This document shows positions 6,835 to 12,590 of a stretch of 12,590 nucleotides of DNA, in pieces. The notes under the pieces were generated by a model. It was not told the origin of the DNA, ran no database searches, and saw only the letters and a list, made by a program, of their open reading frames with translations. The position numbers were made by a program, and so were the translations under genes. The DNA comes from an uncultured Eubacteriales bacterium (lineage in GTDB: Bacteria > Bacillota > Clostridia > Christensenellales > Borkfalkiaceae): the NCBI GenBank assembly GCA_905207385.1, contig CAJLLH010000025.1, positions 1-12,590 of the forward strand, given 5' to 3'. The stretch's first letter is position 1; every line of letters begins with the position of its first letter.

Positions 6835-7428
6835 TTAAATGGACTTTCTTTCCAAAAGCGCGCGCGAAAGAGTTACGTCGTCGGTATACTCAAGCTCGCT
6901 GCCGATAGGTATGCCGTGCGCAAGCCTTGTTACGTTTATGCCTAAAGGCTTTAAAAGCCGAGCTATATACATAGCCGTGGCTTCGCCCTCCACGTCGGGA
7001 TTGGTTGCCATTATGACTTCCTTTACCCCGCCTTCGTTTACCCTTGACAGCAGTTCCTTTATGCGGATGTCGTTGGGACCTATGCCCTCCATAGGATTGA
7101 TTACGCCGTGCAGAACGTGATATACGCCCTTGTATTCGTGCAATTTTTCAAGCGCTATTACGTCCTTGGGCTCTTTTACCACGCAGATTACCGATTTGTC
7201 GCGCAGGCGGCATATTTCGCATATGTCGTTTTCGGTAAAGTTGCCGCATACTTTGCAGTACTTTACCTTGCGCTTGGCGTCGGTTATGGCTCTGGCGAAA
7301 TTTTCCGCCTCGTCCGTGCTCATGTTTATTATTTTGTAAGCGTACCTCTGCGCCGTCTTTTTGCCGACGCCGGGGAGCTTGGTGAATTCGTTTATAAGCC
7401 TGCCGATGGGCTCTATGAATATATCCAT
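6835..7428 (-). CDS. recR: Recombination mediator protein RecR
   Basis: A 197-residue protein, normal for RecR. It has an N-terminal helix-hairpin-helix [13 protein letters not shown] (residues 18-30), a four-cysteine zinc finger C58-x2-C61-x8-C70-x2-C73, a Toprim domain from about residue 79 ([14 protein letters not shown], then [16 protein letters not shown]) and the C-terminal stretch [18 protein letters not shown] with the Walker-B-like region. RecR works with RecF and RecO to load RecA at single-strand gaps. The ATG at 7428 is preceded by AAAGG. It follows ybaB by 64 bases in the classic dnaX-ybaB-recR order. No bofA follows, unlike Bacillus. Confidence 0.97.
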   Translation of the reverse strand: MDIFIEPIGRLINEFTKLPGVGKKTAQRYAYKIINMSTDEAENFARAITDAKRKVKYCKVCGNFTENDICEICRLRDKSVICVVKEPKDVIALEKLHEYKGVYHVLHGVINPMEGIGPNDIRIKELLSRVNEGGVKEVIMATNPDVEGEATAMYIARLLKPLGINVTRLAHGIPIGSELEYTDDVTLSRALLERKSI

Positions 7429-7492
7429 CTTAACCTTTCAAAATGCGGGAGCTGCAGCTTTGATTGCATATGCTGCAACCGTCCGCGGCTTT

Positions 7493-7858
7493 TTACATCA
7501 TGCCGGGAAGGCTTGCTCCGCCGAACTTGCCCATCTTTTCTTCGTAAAGTTCGTCCGCCTTTTTATAGCCGTCGTTGATTGCCGCGAGAATGAGGTCTTC
7601 GAGCATCTCCACGTCCTCTTCGTCGGAAAGGTCGATCATGCCAGAAATTTTGCTGCCGAACTCAACGCCGTTTATTACTTTTTTGCCGTTCATGTAGATG
7701 ACTACCGTTTCGTCGCCCTCTTCGCCGCCGCCTGAAATGCCTACCACTTCAAGCTCTTCAAGCTCCTTTTCCGCAGCCTGCATCTGCTCCTGTATTTTCT
7801 GAGCCTGCTTTACGAGGTTGTTCATTCCCCCGGCCATGCCGCCCCTGAATGCTGCCAT
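7493..7858 (-). CDS. ybaB: YbaB/EbfC family nucleoid-associated protein
   Basis: A 121-residue small DNA-binding protein. It has a glycine- and methionine-rich N-terminus (FRGGMAGGMNNLVKQAQKIQ), a long helix to about residue 38, a beta core (VVGISGGGEEGDETVVIYMNGKKVINGVEF) and a C-terminal helix with MLEDLILAAINDGYKKADEL, all typical of YbaB/EbfC, which forms dimeric tweezers on DNA. The C-terminus ends GGASLPGMM, also usual. The ATG at 7858 has a strong AAGGAGA. It is placed between dnaX and recR as in most bacteria, which suggests a link to recombination or replication; the exact role is not settled. Confidence 0.96.
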   Translation of the reverse strand: MAAFRGGMAGGMNNLVKQAQKIQEQMQAAEKELEELEVVGISGGGEEGDETVVIYMNGKKVINGVEFGSKISGMIDLSDEEDVEMLEDLILAAINDGYKKADELYEEKMGKFGGASLPGMM

Positions 7859-7892
7859 AATAAAAATCTCCTTATAAATTTTTTATTGAGAC

Positions 7893-7906
7893 GAACCTTG
7901 CGGTTC
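7893..7906 (-). other. GNRA-type hairpin between dnaX and ybaB
   Basis: Minus-strand GAACC-GCAA-GGTTC forms a 5-bp stem with a GCAA tetraloop about 20 bases after the dnaX stop. The minus strand lacks a following U run; the plus strand has TGAATTTTTT. It is not a terminator for dnaX and may be a processing or stability element. Confidence 0.35.
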
Positions 7907-7927
7907 TGAATTTTTTAGGTTTTGCGA

Positions 7928-9727
7928 TTACTTTATGTCTATATCCGTGCCGCCAAAATTGGCTTTGAGCGCGTCGATTGCCTTTTTGTATCCGTCGTCT
8001 TTTTTGACGAGGCGAACTTCGTAATCGGTTACGCCCGCACCCGCAAGCACCTCTGAAAGGATTTTTGCGTTGTCCGGTCTTGTTATCGCGCGGTTGACCG
8101 TTTCGTTTTCCGTATTGAACACAAATTTGCCGCCTTCCTGCACGCAGGTGAGGTCGGAGCAAAGGGTGAACAGAACGGCGTTTTTATGCGTTGTGCGAAG
8201 CGCGCGCAGCAGCGCCGCGTGCACGCTTTTGCCCGTAAGCGAACCGCTTTGTGCGCCGCCCTGCACGCTTGCAGGACGCGAAGCGGAAGCCGAAGGAGCT
8301 GACGAGGCAAAAACGTCCTCTTCCGCGCTTTCCTTAAGAGCGGGTTTTGCGGCTACGGAAGGCTTTTTCTGCGGCGCGGTATCCGCCCAGAATGCCGTGG
8401 CTTTGCCCGTTCTGCCGCTGAACATATCCGACTGCACTTCGTCCGTCTGCGCAGTAGGCTTTGCCGTAGGAGCACCGCCCGCGAAAGGTTTTGCAAAAGA
8501 AGAGCCTTCCTTACTTGCCACGGAGGGCGCGCTTTCAGCGGGTTTTGCATAAGCCGTTTGCGGAACGCTAGCCGCAACTCCGTTTTCGAGCTTCTTTTCG
8601 AGCGCGGAGACGCGGGCGATAAGACTGTCTATATTATAATCTGCCTGAGGCAGAGTGCAGCGCAGAATTGCCGTTTCTAGCACGACGCGCGCGTCCGCAG
8701 CGTAGCGCATATCGCCTTCCGCCTTTACGAAAATTTCAGTAGCGCGCAGTATTTTGTGCCCGTCAGCCTGAGCTATGTCGCTTATTGCCGAGAACATTTC
8801 GTCCGGAAGGTTTAAAATCTGCTTTGCGTTTTTGCACATTTTTGCGACGGCGACGTTGTTAAGAAAGGATAAAATATCCTTTATGAAGACACCCGCGCTT
8901 TTGCCTCCGGAGAATACTTCTTCCGCCGAGGAGAGCGCTCCGCCCGAATTGTCGCACAAAAGCATGCGCACAACTTCGGCTATTTTATAGAAATCGGCGC
9001 TGTCGAGCACGGCGTTGACATCGGAATAGGTCAGCTTGCCCGAAGAGTACGAAACGCACATATCGGCTATGGAAAGCGTGTCGCGCGCGCTGCCCGCACC
9101 CGCGCGGGCTATGGCGGCAACCGCCTCTTCCTCGTACTCCTTGCCGATTTTTTGGAGTATGCCCTTCAAAAGGCCTTCAAGGTCGCGCTGGGGTATGAGT
9201 TTGAAATCGAAGCGCATGCAGCGCGAAAGTATGGTTGCGGGAATTTTCTGCGGCTCGGTAGTGGCGAGTATGAATACCGCGTGCGCGGGGGGCTCTTCAA
9301 GCGTTTTCAAAACTGCGTTGAACGCAGACGCCGTGAGCATGTGGACTTCGTCTATGATGTAAACTTTGTACCTGCCCGCCACGGGGGGATACTGCACCTT
9401 TTCGCGCAGGTCGCGCATTTCGTCCACGCCGTTGTTGGACGCGGCGTCTATTTCGGATATATCAAGATTGCCGCCCGAAGACAGCGCGAGGCACGCGGGG
9501 CATTTGCCGCACGGCGAACCGTTTACGGGATGCTCGCAGTTTATCGCGCGGGCGAAAATTTTAGCCACGGACGTCTTGCCCGTGCCGCGCGGTCCGCAGA
9601 ACAGGTATGCGTGACCTATTTTTCCGCTTTCTATCTGGTTTTTTAAAATTTTTACTATATGTTCCTGGCGCACCACTTTGTCGAGCGTGTCGGGGCGGAA
9701 CATTCTGTAAAACGCGAGATATGCCAT
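7928..9727 (-). CDS. dnaX: DNA polymerase III subunit tau (clamp loader ATPase)
   Basis: A 599-residue clamp loader subunit that loads the sliding clamp and links polymerase to helicase. The AAA+ module has Walker A GPRGTGKT (residues 45-52), a zinc-binding set of four cysteines (64, 73, 76, 79), Walker B ending DEVH (126-129), LEEPP (143-147) and the sensor/arginine finger SRC (168-170). The clamp-loader collar runs to about residue 370. A Ala/Pro/Ser/Lys-rich linker (about 395-500) leads to a C-terminal domain of about 95 residues. I chose the ATG at 9727 (MAYLAFYRMFRP, behind AAGGA); upstream in-frame codons add an atypical 20 residues. No correctly phased slippery A-AAA-AAG was found, so a frameshifted gamma form is not supported. 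Confidence 0.97.
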   Translation of the reverse strand: MAYLAFYRMFRPDTLDKVVRQEHIVKILKNQIESGKIGHAYLFCGPRGTGKTSVAKIFARAINCEHPVNGSPCGKCPACLALSSGGNLDISEIDAASNNGVDEMRDLREKVQYPPVAGRYKVYIIDEVHMLTASAFNAVLKTLEEPPAHAVFILATTEPQKIPATILSRCMRFDFKLIPQRDLEGLLKGILQKIGKEYEEEAVAAIARAGAGSARDTLSIADMCVSYSSGKLTYSDVNAVLDSADFYKIAEVVRMLLCDNSGGALSSAEEVFSGGKSAGVFIKDILSFLNNVAVAKMCKNAKQILNLPDEMFSAISDIAQADGHKILRATEIFVKAEGDMRYAADARVVLETAILRCTLPQADYNIDSLIARVSALEKKLENGVAASVPQTAYAKPAESAPSVASKEGSSFAKPFAGGAPTAKPTAQTDEVQSDMFSGRTGKATAFWADTAPQKKPSVAAKPALKESAEEDVFASSAPSASASRPASVQGGAQSGSLTGKSVHAALLRALRTTHKNAVLFTLCSDLTCVQEGGKFVFNTENETVNRAITRPDNAKILSEVLAGAGVTDYEVRLVKKDDGYKKAIDALKANFGGTDIDIK

Positions 9728-9751
9728 TTGCCGCTTCCTTAATTTGTTTTT

Positions 9752-9809
9752 TGCCTGCGCAACTGAAACGCCGCCGCAGGCAGACAACCGCCTTCGCCCC
9801 GTTCGGGGC
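9752..9809 (-). other. sigH-dnaX spacer with two inverted repeats
   Basis: This spacer holds a GC hairpin GCCCC-GAAC-GGGGC (9809-9796 on the minus strand) just after the sigH stop, and a longer repeat TGCCTGCG/CGCAGGCA (9782-9775 and 9759-9752) with a 15-base loop. Neither is followed by a U run, so readthrough into dnaX is likely, perhaps reduced or processed. In Bacillus the SRP RNA lies before dnaX; this spacer is too short to hold it. Confidence 0.4.
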
Positions 9810-9815
9810 TTAAAA

Positions 9816-10385
9816 TCAGAACAGTCCCGACAGCTTGCGCTTGGCGCGCTGAAGGGCGTTATCTATGCTTTTGACGGGTTTGCCCGTCGCGGACGACATT
9901 TCCGCCATGGTAAGGCCGTCCATATACATTACCGTTACTTTGAATTCGAAGGAGGAAAGATTTCTGCTTATCTTCTGCAGAAATTCGCCCCTGTTTTCGC
10001 GCTTTATAAGCTCGTCCTCGGGGTTTTCGGTATCGGACGAAGAGTACAGCTCTTCCCCGACTTCGACTATGGGCAGAAAGTTGTTTAGCGCCGAATGCTT
10101 TGCTCCGCCCGTTGCCTTTACCGCGTCTATTATTCGGTTGCGTATGCAGCGCGCCGCGTACGAGGCGAAGGACGACTTGCCTTCCGAATAGCCCTGTATG
10201 GCGGAATAAAGTCCGCACATGCCTTCCTGAACGAGGTCTTCCGTTTCGCCGCCCGAAAGGAAAAACCTGCGCGCGACGGATAAAACCATGTTTTTATAGC
10301 GTTTTAAAAGCTGGTCGGTGGCGGTTTTGTCGCCGCTTTGGGATAATAAAGCCAGCTTTTCGTCGCTCAGTTTTTCAGTCTGCAT
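9816..10385 (-). CDS. sigH: RNA polymerase sigma-70 family factor, SigH (Spo0H) type
   Basis: A 189-residue sigma factor, slightly shorter than the roughly 218 residues of Bacillus SigH. Region 2 is clear: MVLSVARRFFLSGGETEDLVQEGMCGLYSAI (core and -10 binding, residues 33-64) followed by SSFASYAARCIRNRIIDAVKA. The linker has KHSALNNFLPI, which parallels the KHIPLNSYVSL of SigH. Region 4 carries the helix-turn-helix MAEMSSATGKPVKSIDNALQRAKRKL at the C-terminus. SigH directs early sporulation genes in Bacillus. The assignment is supported by position after mrnC and rlmB, as in Bacillus (where yacP intervenes). The ATG at 10385 lies inside rlmB, a 19-base overlap; the ribosome-binding site is weak, suggesting translational coupling. 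Confidence 0.9.
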   Translation of the reverse strand: MQTEKLSDEKLALLSQSGDKTATDQLLKRYKNMVLSVARRFFLSGGETEDLVQEGMCGLYSAIQGYSEGKSSFASYAARCIRNRIIDAVKATGGAKHSALNNFLPIVEVGEELYSSSDTENPEDELIKRENRGEFLQKISRNLSSFEFKVTVMYMDGLTMAEMSSATGKPVKSIDNALQRAKRKLSGLF

Positions 10386-11086
10386 CTGACCACTTCGTAT
10401 GCGGCTATGCCTAACGCTACCGAGGCGTTCAAAGAATTTACCCTGCCCAGAAGCGGAAGGGAAAGAGTTTTATCGCACTTTTCGCGCGTCAGGCGCCTTA
10501 CGCCGCTGTCCTCCCCGCCGATTACAAGACCTACGTTGCCCGAAAGGTCGGCAGAATAAATGCTTTCGCCGTCGGCTTCCAATGCGTAAAGCCAGTAGCC
10601 GCTTTGTTTTAATTTATCTACGGCGGCGTTGAGCGAAGGCACTTTTGCCACCTTTATATGATTTGCCGCGCCTGCGGAAATTCTTATTACCGCTTCGTTG
10701 ACGGAGGCAGATTTTACCGCGGGAATTACCACGCCGTCTGCGCCCGCGCACTCCGCCACCCTTATTATAGAGCCTAAATTGTGCACGTCCTCTATGCCGT
10801 CGCACAGTATTACAAATCCGCCCTTTTCACCCTTGGACTCTATTATGTCCTCAAGGTCGCAATATTCGTACTCCGCGGCGAAAGCTATGACGCCCTGATG
10901 GTGTCCCGTCGCGCTCATTCTGTCAAGCGCCTTGCCTTCAGCGAACTGAACGCGCACGCCCGCGCGGCGCGCTTCGGCAAATATGCGCGAAAGCGAACCC
11001 TGCGGATTTTTTTCCATTACTATTTTTTCTATAGGTTTGCCGCTTTTTATAAGTTCAAGAACGGCGTTCCTGCCTTCGGTTTTCAT
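10367..11086 (-). CDS. rlmB: 23S rRNA 2'-O-methyltransferase, RlmB/TrmH family
   Basis: A 239-residue SPOUT methyltransferase. The N-terminal L30-like substrate domain spans residues 1 to about 75 (opening EGRNAVLELI, with GHHQGV at 61-66). The C-terminal knot has motif 1 DGIEDVHNLGSIIRVAE (96-112, with catalytic-type N103 and R109), motif 2 LVIGGEDSGVRRLT (187-200) and motif 3 LPLLGRVNSLNASVALGIAAYE (210-231). By family it should methylate G2251 of 23S rRNA using S-adenosylmethionine. Motif 2 has GGEDSG where most have GxEGxG. The ATG at 11086 sits 1 base after the mrnC stop with AAAGGA upstream. RlmB and other TrmH-family enzymes cannot be told apart with certainty by eye; context favours RlmB. 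Confidence 0.93.
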   Translation of the reverse strand: MKTEGRNAVLELIKSGKPIEKIVMEKNPQGSLSRIFAEARRAGVRVQFAEGKALDRMSATGHHQGVIAFAAEYEYCDLEDIIESKGEKGGFVILCDGIEDVHNLGSIIRVAECAGADGVVIPAVKSASVNEAVIRISAGAANHIKVAKVPSLNAAVDKLKQSGYWLYALEADGESIYSADLSGNVGLVIGGEDSGVRRLTREKCDKTLSLPLLGRVNSLNASVALGIAAYEVVRCRLKN

Positions 11087-11087
11087 A

Positions 11088-11474
11088 TCAGTCCTTTAAA
11101 AGAAAATCTATCCTTTGGTATTGCCCCGTAAGATACAGATAGCCGAGCACCGCCTCGAACCCCGTAGAACGGTTGTACTCGCCGACGCTCGCGTGCTTGG
11201 AGCGCGTAGTCTTTTTTGCGTTCCTGCCGCGGCGGAATATGTCCGCCTCCTCCTCGGTCAATGCGGGAAGAATTTTTTCGGTAAGCTCGCTCTGACCGTG
11301 CGCCGAAACCTTTTGCGAGGCAAGCTTTTGGAGCATGCCCGTCTTGAAGTCCGTTCCGCGGACAAGCTTTTCCCTTACGTACAGAGAATATACCGCGTCG
11401 CCGACAAATGCAAGCACCACGGGATTTAAATTGCGCGCGCCTTCAGGCGACAGAATATCATCTTTTCCGAGCAT
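11088..11474 (-). CDS. mrnC: Mini-ribonuclease III
   Basis: A 128-residue RNase III catalytic domain without a double-stranded RNA binding domain, the defining layout of Mini-III. The signature is LAFVGDAVYSLYVR (residues 21-34) with catalytic D26. RRGRNAK (81-87) and TGFEAVLGYLYL (104-115), with catalytic E107, complete the active site. In Bacillus this enzyme trims both ends of the 23S rRNA precursor. It is the first gene after a SigA-type promoter and is followed by rlmB after 1 base, placing two 23S rRNA maturation enzymes in one transcript. The ATG at 11474 has GGTGG upstream. No cysS gene precedes it, unlike Bacillus; a divergent cwlD does. Confidence 0.96.
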   Translation of the reverse strand: MLGKDDILSPEGARNLNPVVLAFVGDAVYSLYVREKLVRGTDFKTGMLQKLASQKVSAHGQSELTEKILPALTEEEADIFRRGRNAKKTTRSKHASVGEYNRSTGFEAVLGYLYLTGQYQRIDFLLKD

Positions 11475-11491
11475 ACGCCACCATTGTATAT

Positions 11492-11542
11492 TTGATTTTA
11501 TTATACCATTAAGTCATAAAAAAATCAAACAATCAGTACTAT
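11492..11542 (+). promoter_or_regulatory. cwlD: Candidate cwlD promoter region
   Basis: Two alternatives are visible. One is a vegetative-like TTGATT (11492-11497), 17 bases, CATAAA (11515-11520). The other is a SigE-like TCATAAA (11514-11520), 14 bases, AGTACTAT (11535-11542), which matches poorly at the -10 but fits the known mother-cell expression of cwlD in Bacillus. Both overlap the mrnC promoter on the opposite strand. Confidence 0.28.
11500..11528 (-). promoter_or_regulatory. SigA-type promoter of mrnC-rlmB-sigH
   Basis: Minus-strand TTGATT (11528-11523), exactly 17 bases, TATAAT (11505-11500), with an extended TGG just before the -10 box. This is the best vegetative promoter in the window. 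The predicted leader is about 20 bases. It suggests steady expression of the rRNA-processing genes and a basal supply of SigH. Confidence 0.75.
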
Positions 11543-11553
11543 ATAGCGTGAAA

Positions 11554-12234
11554 ATGTTGACCGTTAAAAAGGGCGCTCTTGCGCTGGCCGCGGCAATAAT
11601 TGCTTTCAGCGGAACAGTGGGAATTTTATGCGGCGGGATATCCTCCGCGCAGGCAAGGAATACGCCCGTAATAGTTATAGACGCGGGGCACGGCGGCATA
11701 GACGCGGGCGTGCGCGGAAAGAAAAGCGGCGTTAAGGAAAGCGATATTAACCTTTCCATCTCGCGCGAGCTTGCGGGGTTTTTCAGCAAGGCGGGGTTCA
11801 ACGCCGTGCTTACCAGGAAAAGTCAGGCGGGGCTTTACGGACTGCCCACCAAGGGCTTTAAGCTGAGAGATATGCAGAAACGACGCCAGATTATACAGGA
11901 ATGCGGCGCCGATATGGTTATTTCCGTGCACCAGAACTTTTATTCGGATACCTCGCGACGAGGCGCGCAGGTGTTCTTCAACAAAGAAAGTCAAAGCGGA
12001 AAACAGCTTGCCGTGTGCATACAGCAAAGCCTTAACTCCATGGAGGGCGCGGCGGAAAAGAACAGTCCGCTTATAGGCGATTACTATATGCTGGAATGCA
12101 CAGACAGCCCCTCCGTCATTGTCGAGTGCGGATTTTTATCCAACAAGAGCGACGAGGCGCTGCTTTCAGACGAGGAATACAGAACGCAGATTGCCTATGC
12201 AATTTTTTCGGGCGCGATAACGTACTTTACGTAA
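11554..12234 (+). CDS. cwlD: N-acetylmuramoyl-L-alanine amidase CwlD (spore cortex)
   Basis: A 226-residue Amidase_3 zinc enzyme. An N-terminal hydrophobic segment (about residues 8-31, with a possible SAQA cleavage or uncleaved anchor) is followed by the catalytic domain. The zinc ligands and catalytic residues are visible: H46 in DAGHGG, E62 in KESDIN, H126 in SVHQNF and the glutamate E191 in VECGFLSN. CwlD removes peptides from muramic acid as the first step in muramic-delta-lactam formation in spore cortex, which germination lytic enzymes recognise. The length matches CwlD (about 237 in Bacillus). The start could be ATG 11554, GTG 11548 or TTG 11557; none has a clear Shine-Dalgarno. It is the only plus-strand gene, divergent from mrnC. 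Confidence 0.92.
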   Translation: MLTVKKGALALAAAIIAFSGTVGILCGGISSAQARNTPVIVIDAGHGGIDAGVRGKKSGVKESDINLSISRELAGFFSKAGFNAVLTRKSQAGLYGLPTKGFKLRDMQKRRQIIQECGADMVISVHQNFYSDTSRRGAQVFFNKESQSGKQLAVCIQQSLNSMEGAAEKNSPLIGDYYMLECTDSPSVIVECGFLSNKSDEALLSDEEYRTQIAYAIFSGAITYFT

Positions 12235-12235
12235 A

Positions 12236-12256
12236 ACGCGGGCATATACACCGCGT
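12236..12256 (+). terminator. Weak hairpin after cwlD
   Basis: ACGCGG (12236-12241) and CCGCGT (12251-12256) form a 6-bp stem 2 bases after the stop codon, alternative to a longer pairing ACTTTACG/CGTAAAGT (12224-12231 and 12254-12261). Only TTTT follows, at 12272-12275. It is a possible but poor terminator. Confidence 0.35.
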
Positions 12257-12590
12257 AAAGTCGCGCATCTGTTTTCCGAATGCAGACATTAAACGCAAAA
12301 GCATTCACGTTAAACAAAATGCGGAATTTTGACGATTGGTGCCGTACTATGCCTTAAATAATGCCGAATTAATTACCTTTTTCGGCGCAGAAAATTTAAT
12401 TTCAGAATGCGAAAAATTAAACTTTTGCGAGCGTTGAAAATTATGTCTGCGGCACAAAAAGAGTTATAAAGAGCGGCTTAAAACAATATTGAAAAAGCCA
12501 AATTCAATGCGGCATTAAATAACGCGATTAAAAAAGGATAATTTAATGCGGCTTAAAAAAATGAATTTAAAGGGGCATAAAAAAAGCCGC
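12257..12590. other. AT-rich intergenic region with a degenerate repeated word
   Basis: No gene, RNA or promoter is supported here. The word GCGGC recurs at 12449, 12473, 12509 and 12548, mostly followed by TTAAA or ATTAAA and preceded by AAT, with GCCGC at the very end (12586-12590). Spacings are 24, 36, 39 and 38 bases. The units are too diverged to call a tandem repeat. GCGGCTT (12548-12554) and AAGCCGC (12584-12590) could pair. Confidence 0.4.

Noticed and set aside
7893..7912. Terminator between dnaX and ybaB
   Set aside because: The hairpin has its T run only on the plus strand, where no gene is transcribed.
7990..8010. Programmed frameshift in dnaX at a run of six A
   Set aside because: The run is phased AAA-AAA-G rather than A-AAA-AAG and lies near the very C-terminus, so it could not generate a gamma-like product.
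9728..9815. SRP RNA gene between sigH and dnaX, as found before dnaX in Bacillus
   Set aside because: The spacer is only 88 bases and lacks the SRP Alu and GGAA tetraloop features.
11335..11553. Longer cwlD beginning at 11335
   Set aside because: The extension is antisense to mrnC, crosses the divergent promoter region, and would place 73 unrelated residues before the signal-anchor segment.
12533..12568. SigH-type promoter (AAAGGATAA and AATGAATTT) at the right end
   Set aside because: Both boxes match the SigH consensus as I recall it, but the spacer is 18 bases rather than about 11-12.

Overview
The window reads as a chromosomal core region of a spore-forming member of the Bacillota (Clostridia side). 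The evidence is gene content and order: YabP, YabQ, DivIC, a SigH-type sigma factor, CwlD, Mini-ribonuclease III, RlmB, and the DnaX-YbaB-RecR cluster. Base composition is intermediate, with GC-rich codons and AT-rich spacers. The species cannot be fixed from sequence alone. No rRNA, tRNA, CRISPR array, transposase, phage gene or resistance gene is visible.

Thirteen of the fourteen convincing protein genes lie on the minus strand; only cwlD is on the plus strand. Read in the direction of minus-strand transcription (right to left): a good SigA-type promoter at 11500-11528 faces mrnC, rlmB and sigH, which are tightly packed (1-nt gap, then a 19-nt overlap). After spacers of 64-88 bases come dnaX, ybaB and recR. 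A 173-base spacer with hairpins and a possible promoter leads to gpsA and an unrecognised four-helix membrane protein, which ends at a strong 15-bp-stem terminator (4737-4776). Next is typA/bipA, with its own clear terminator (2780-2809). Then follow yabP, yabQ, divIC, a Ppx/GppA family phosphatase and an M50 (HELGH) membrane metalloprotease, the last two translationally coupled. A SigE-like promoter candidate for yabP lies across the typA terminator.

On the plus strand, cwlD (spore cortex amidase) is divergent from mrnC and shares its promoter region. The final 356 bases after cwlD are AT-rich, contain no gene I can support, and hold a loosely repeated GCGGC/TTAAA word.

Functionally the window joins translation and ribosome maturation (MrnC, RlmB, TypA), replication and repair (DnaX, RecR, YbaB), phospholipid precursor supply (GpsA), division (DivIC) and sporulation (SigH, YabP, YabQ, CwlD). 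I do not see a convincing undescribed system. The points most worth a second look are the promoter nested in a terminator at typA/yabP, the orphan membrane protein, the structured gpsA leader, the cwlD start with no Shine-Dalgarno, the sporulation-adjacent M50 protease, and the terminal repeat-like spacer.
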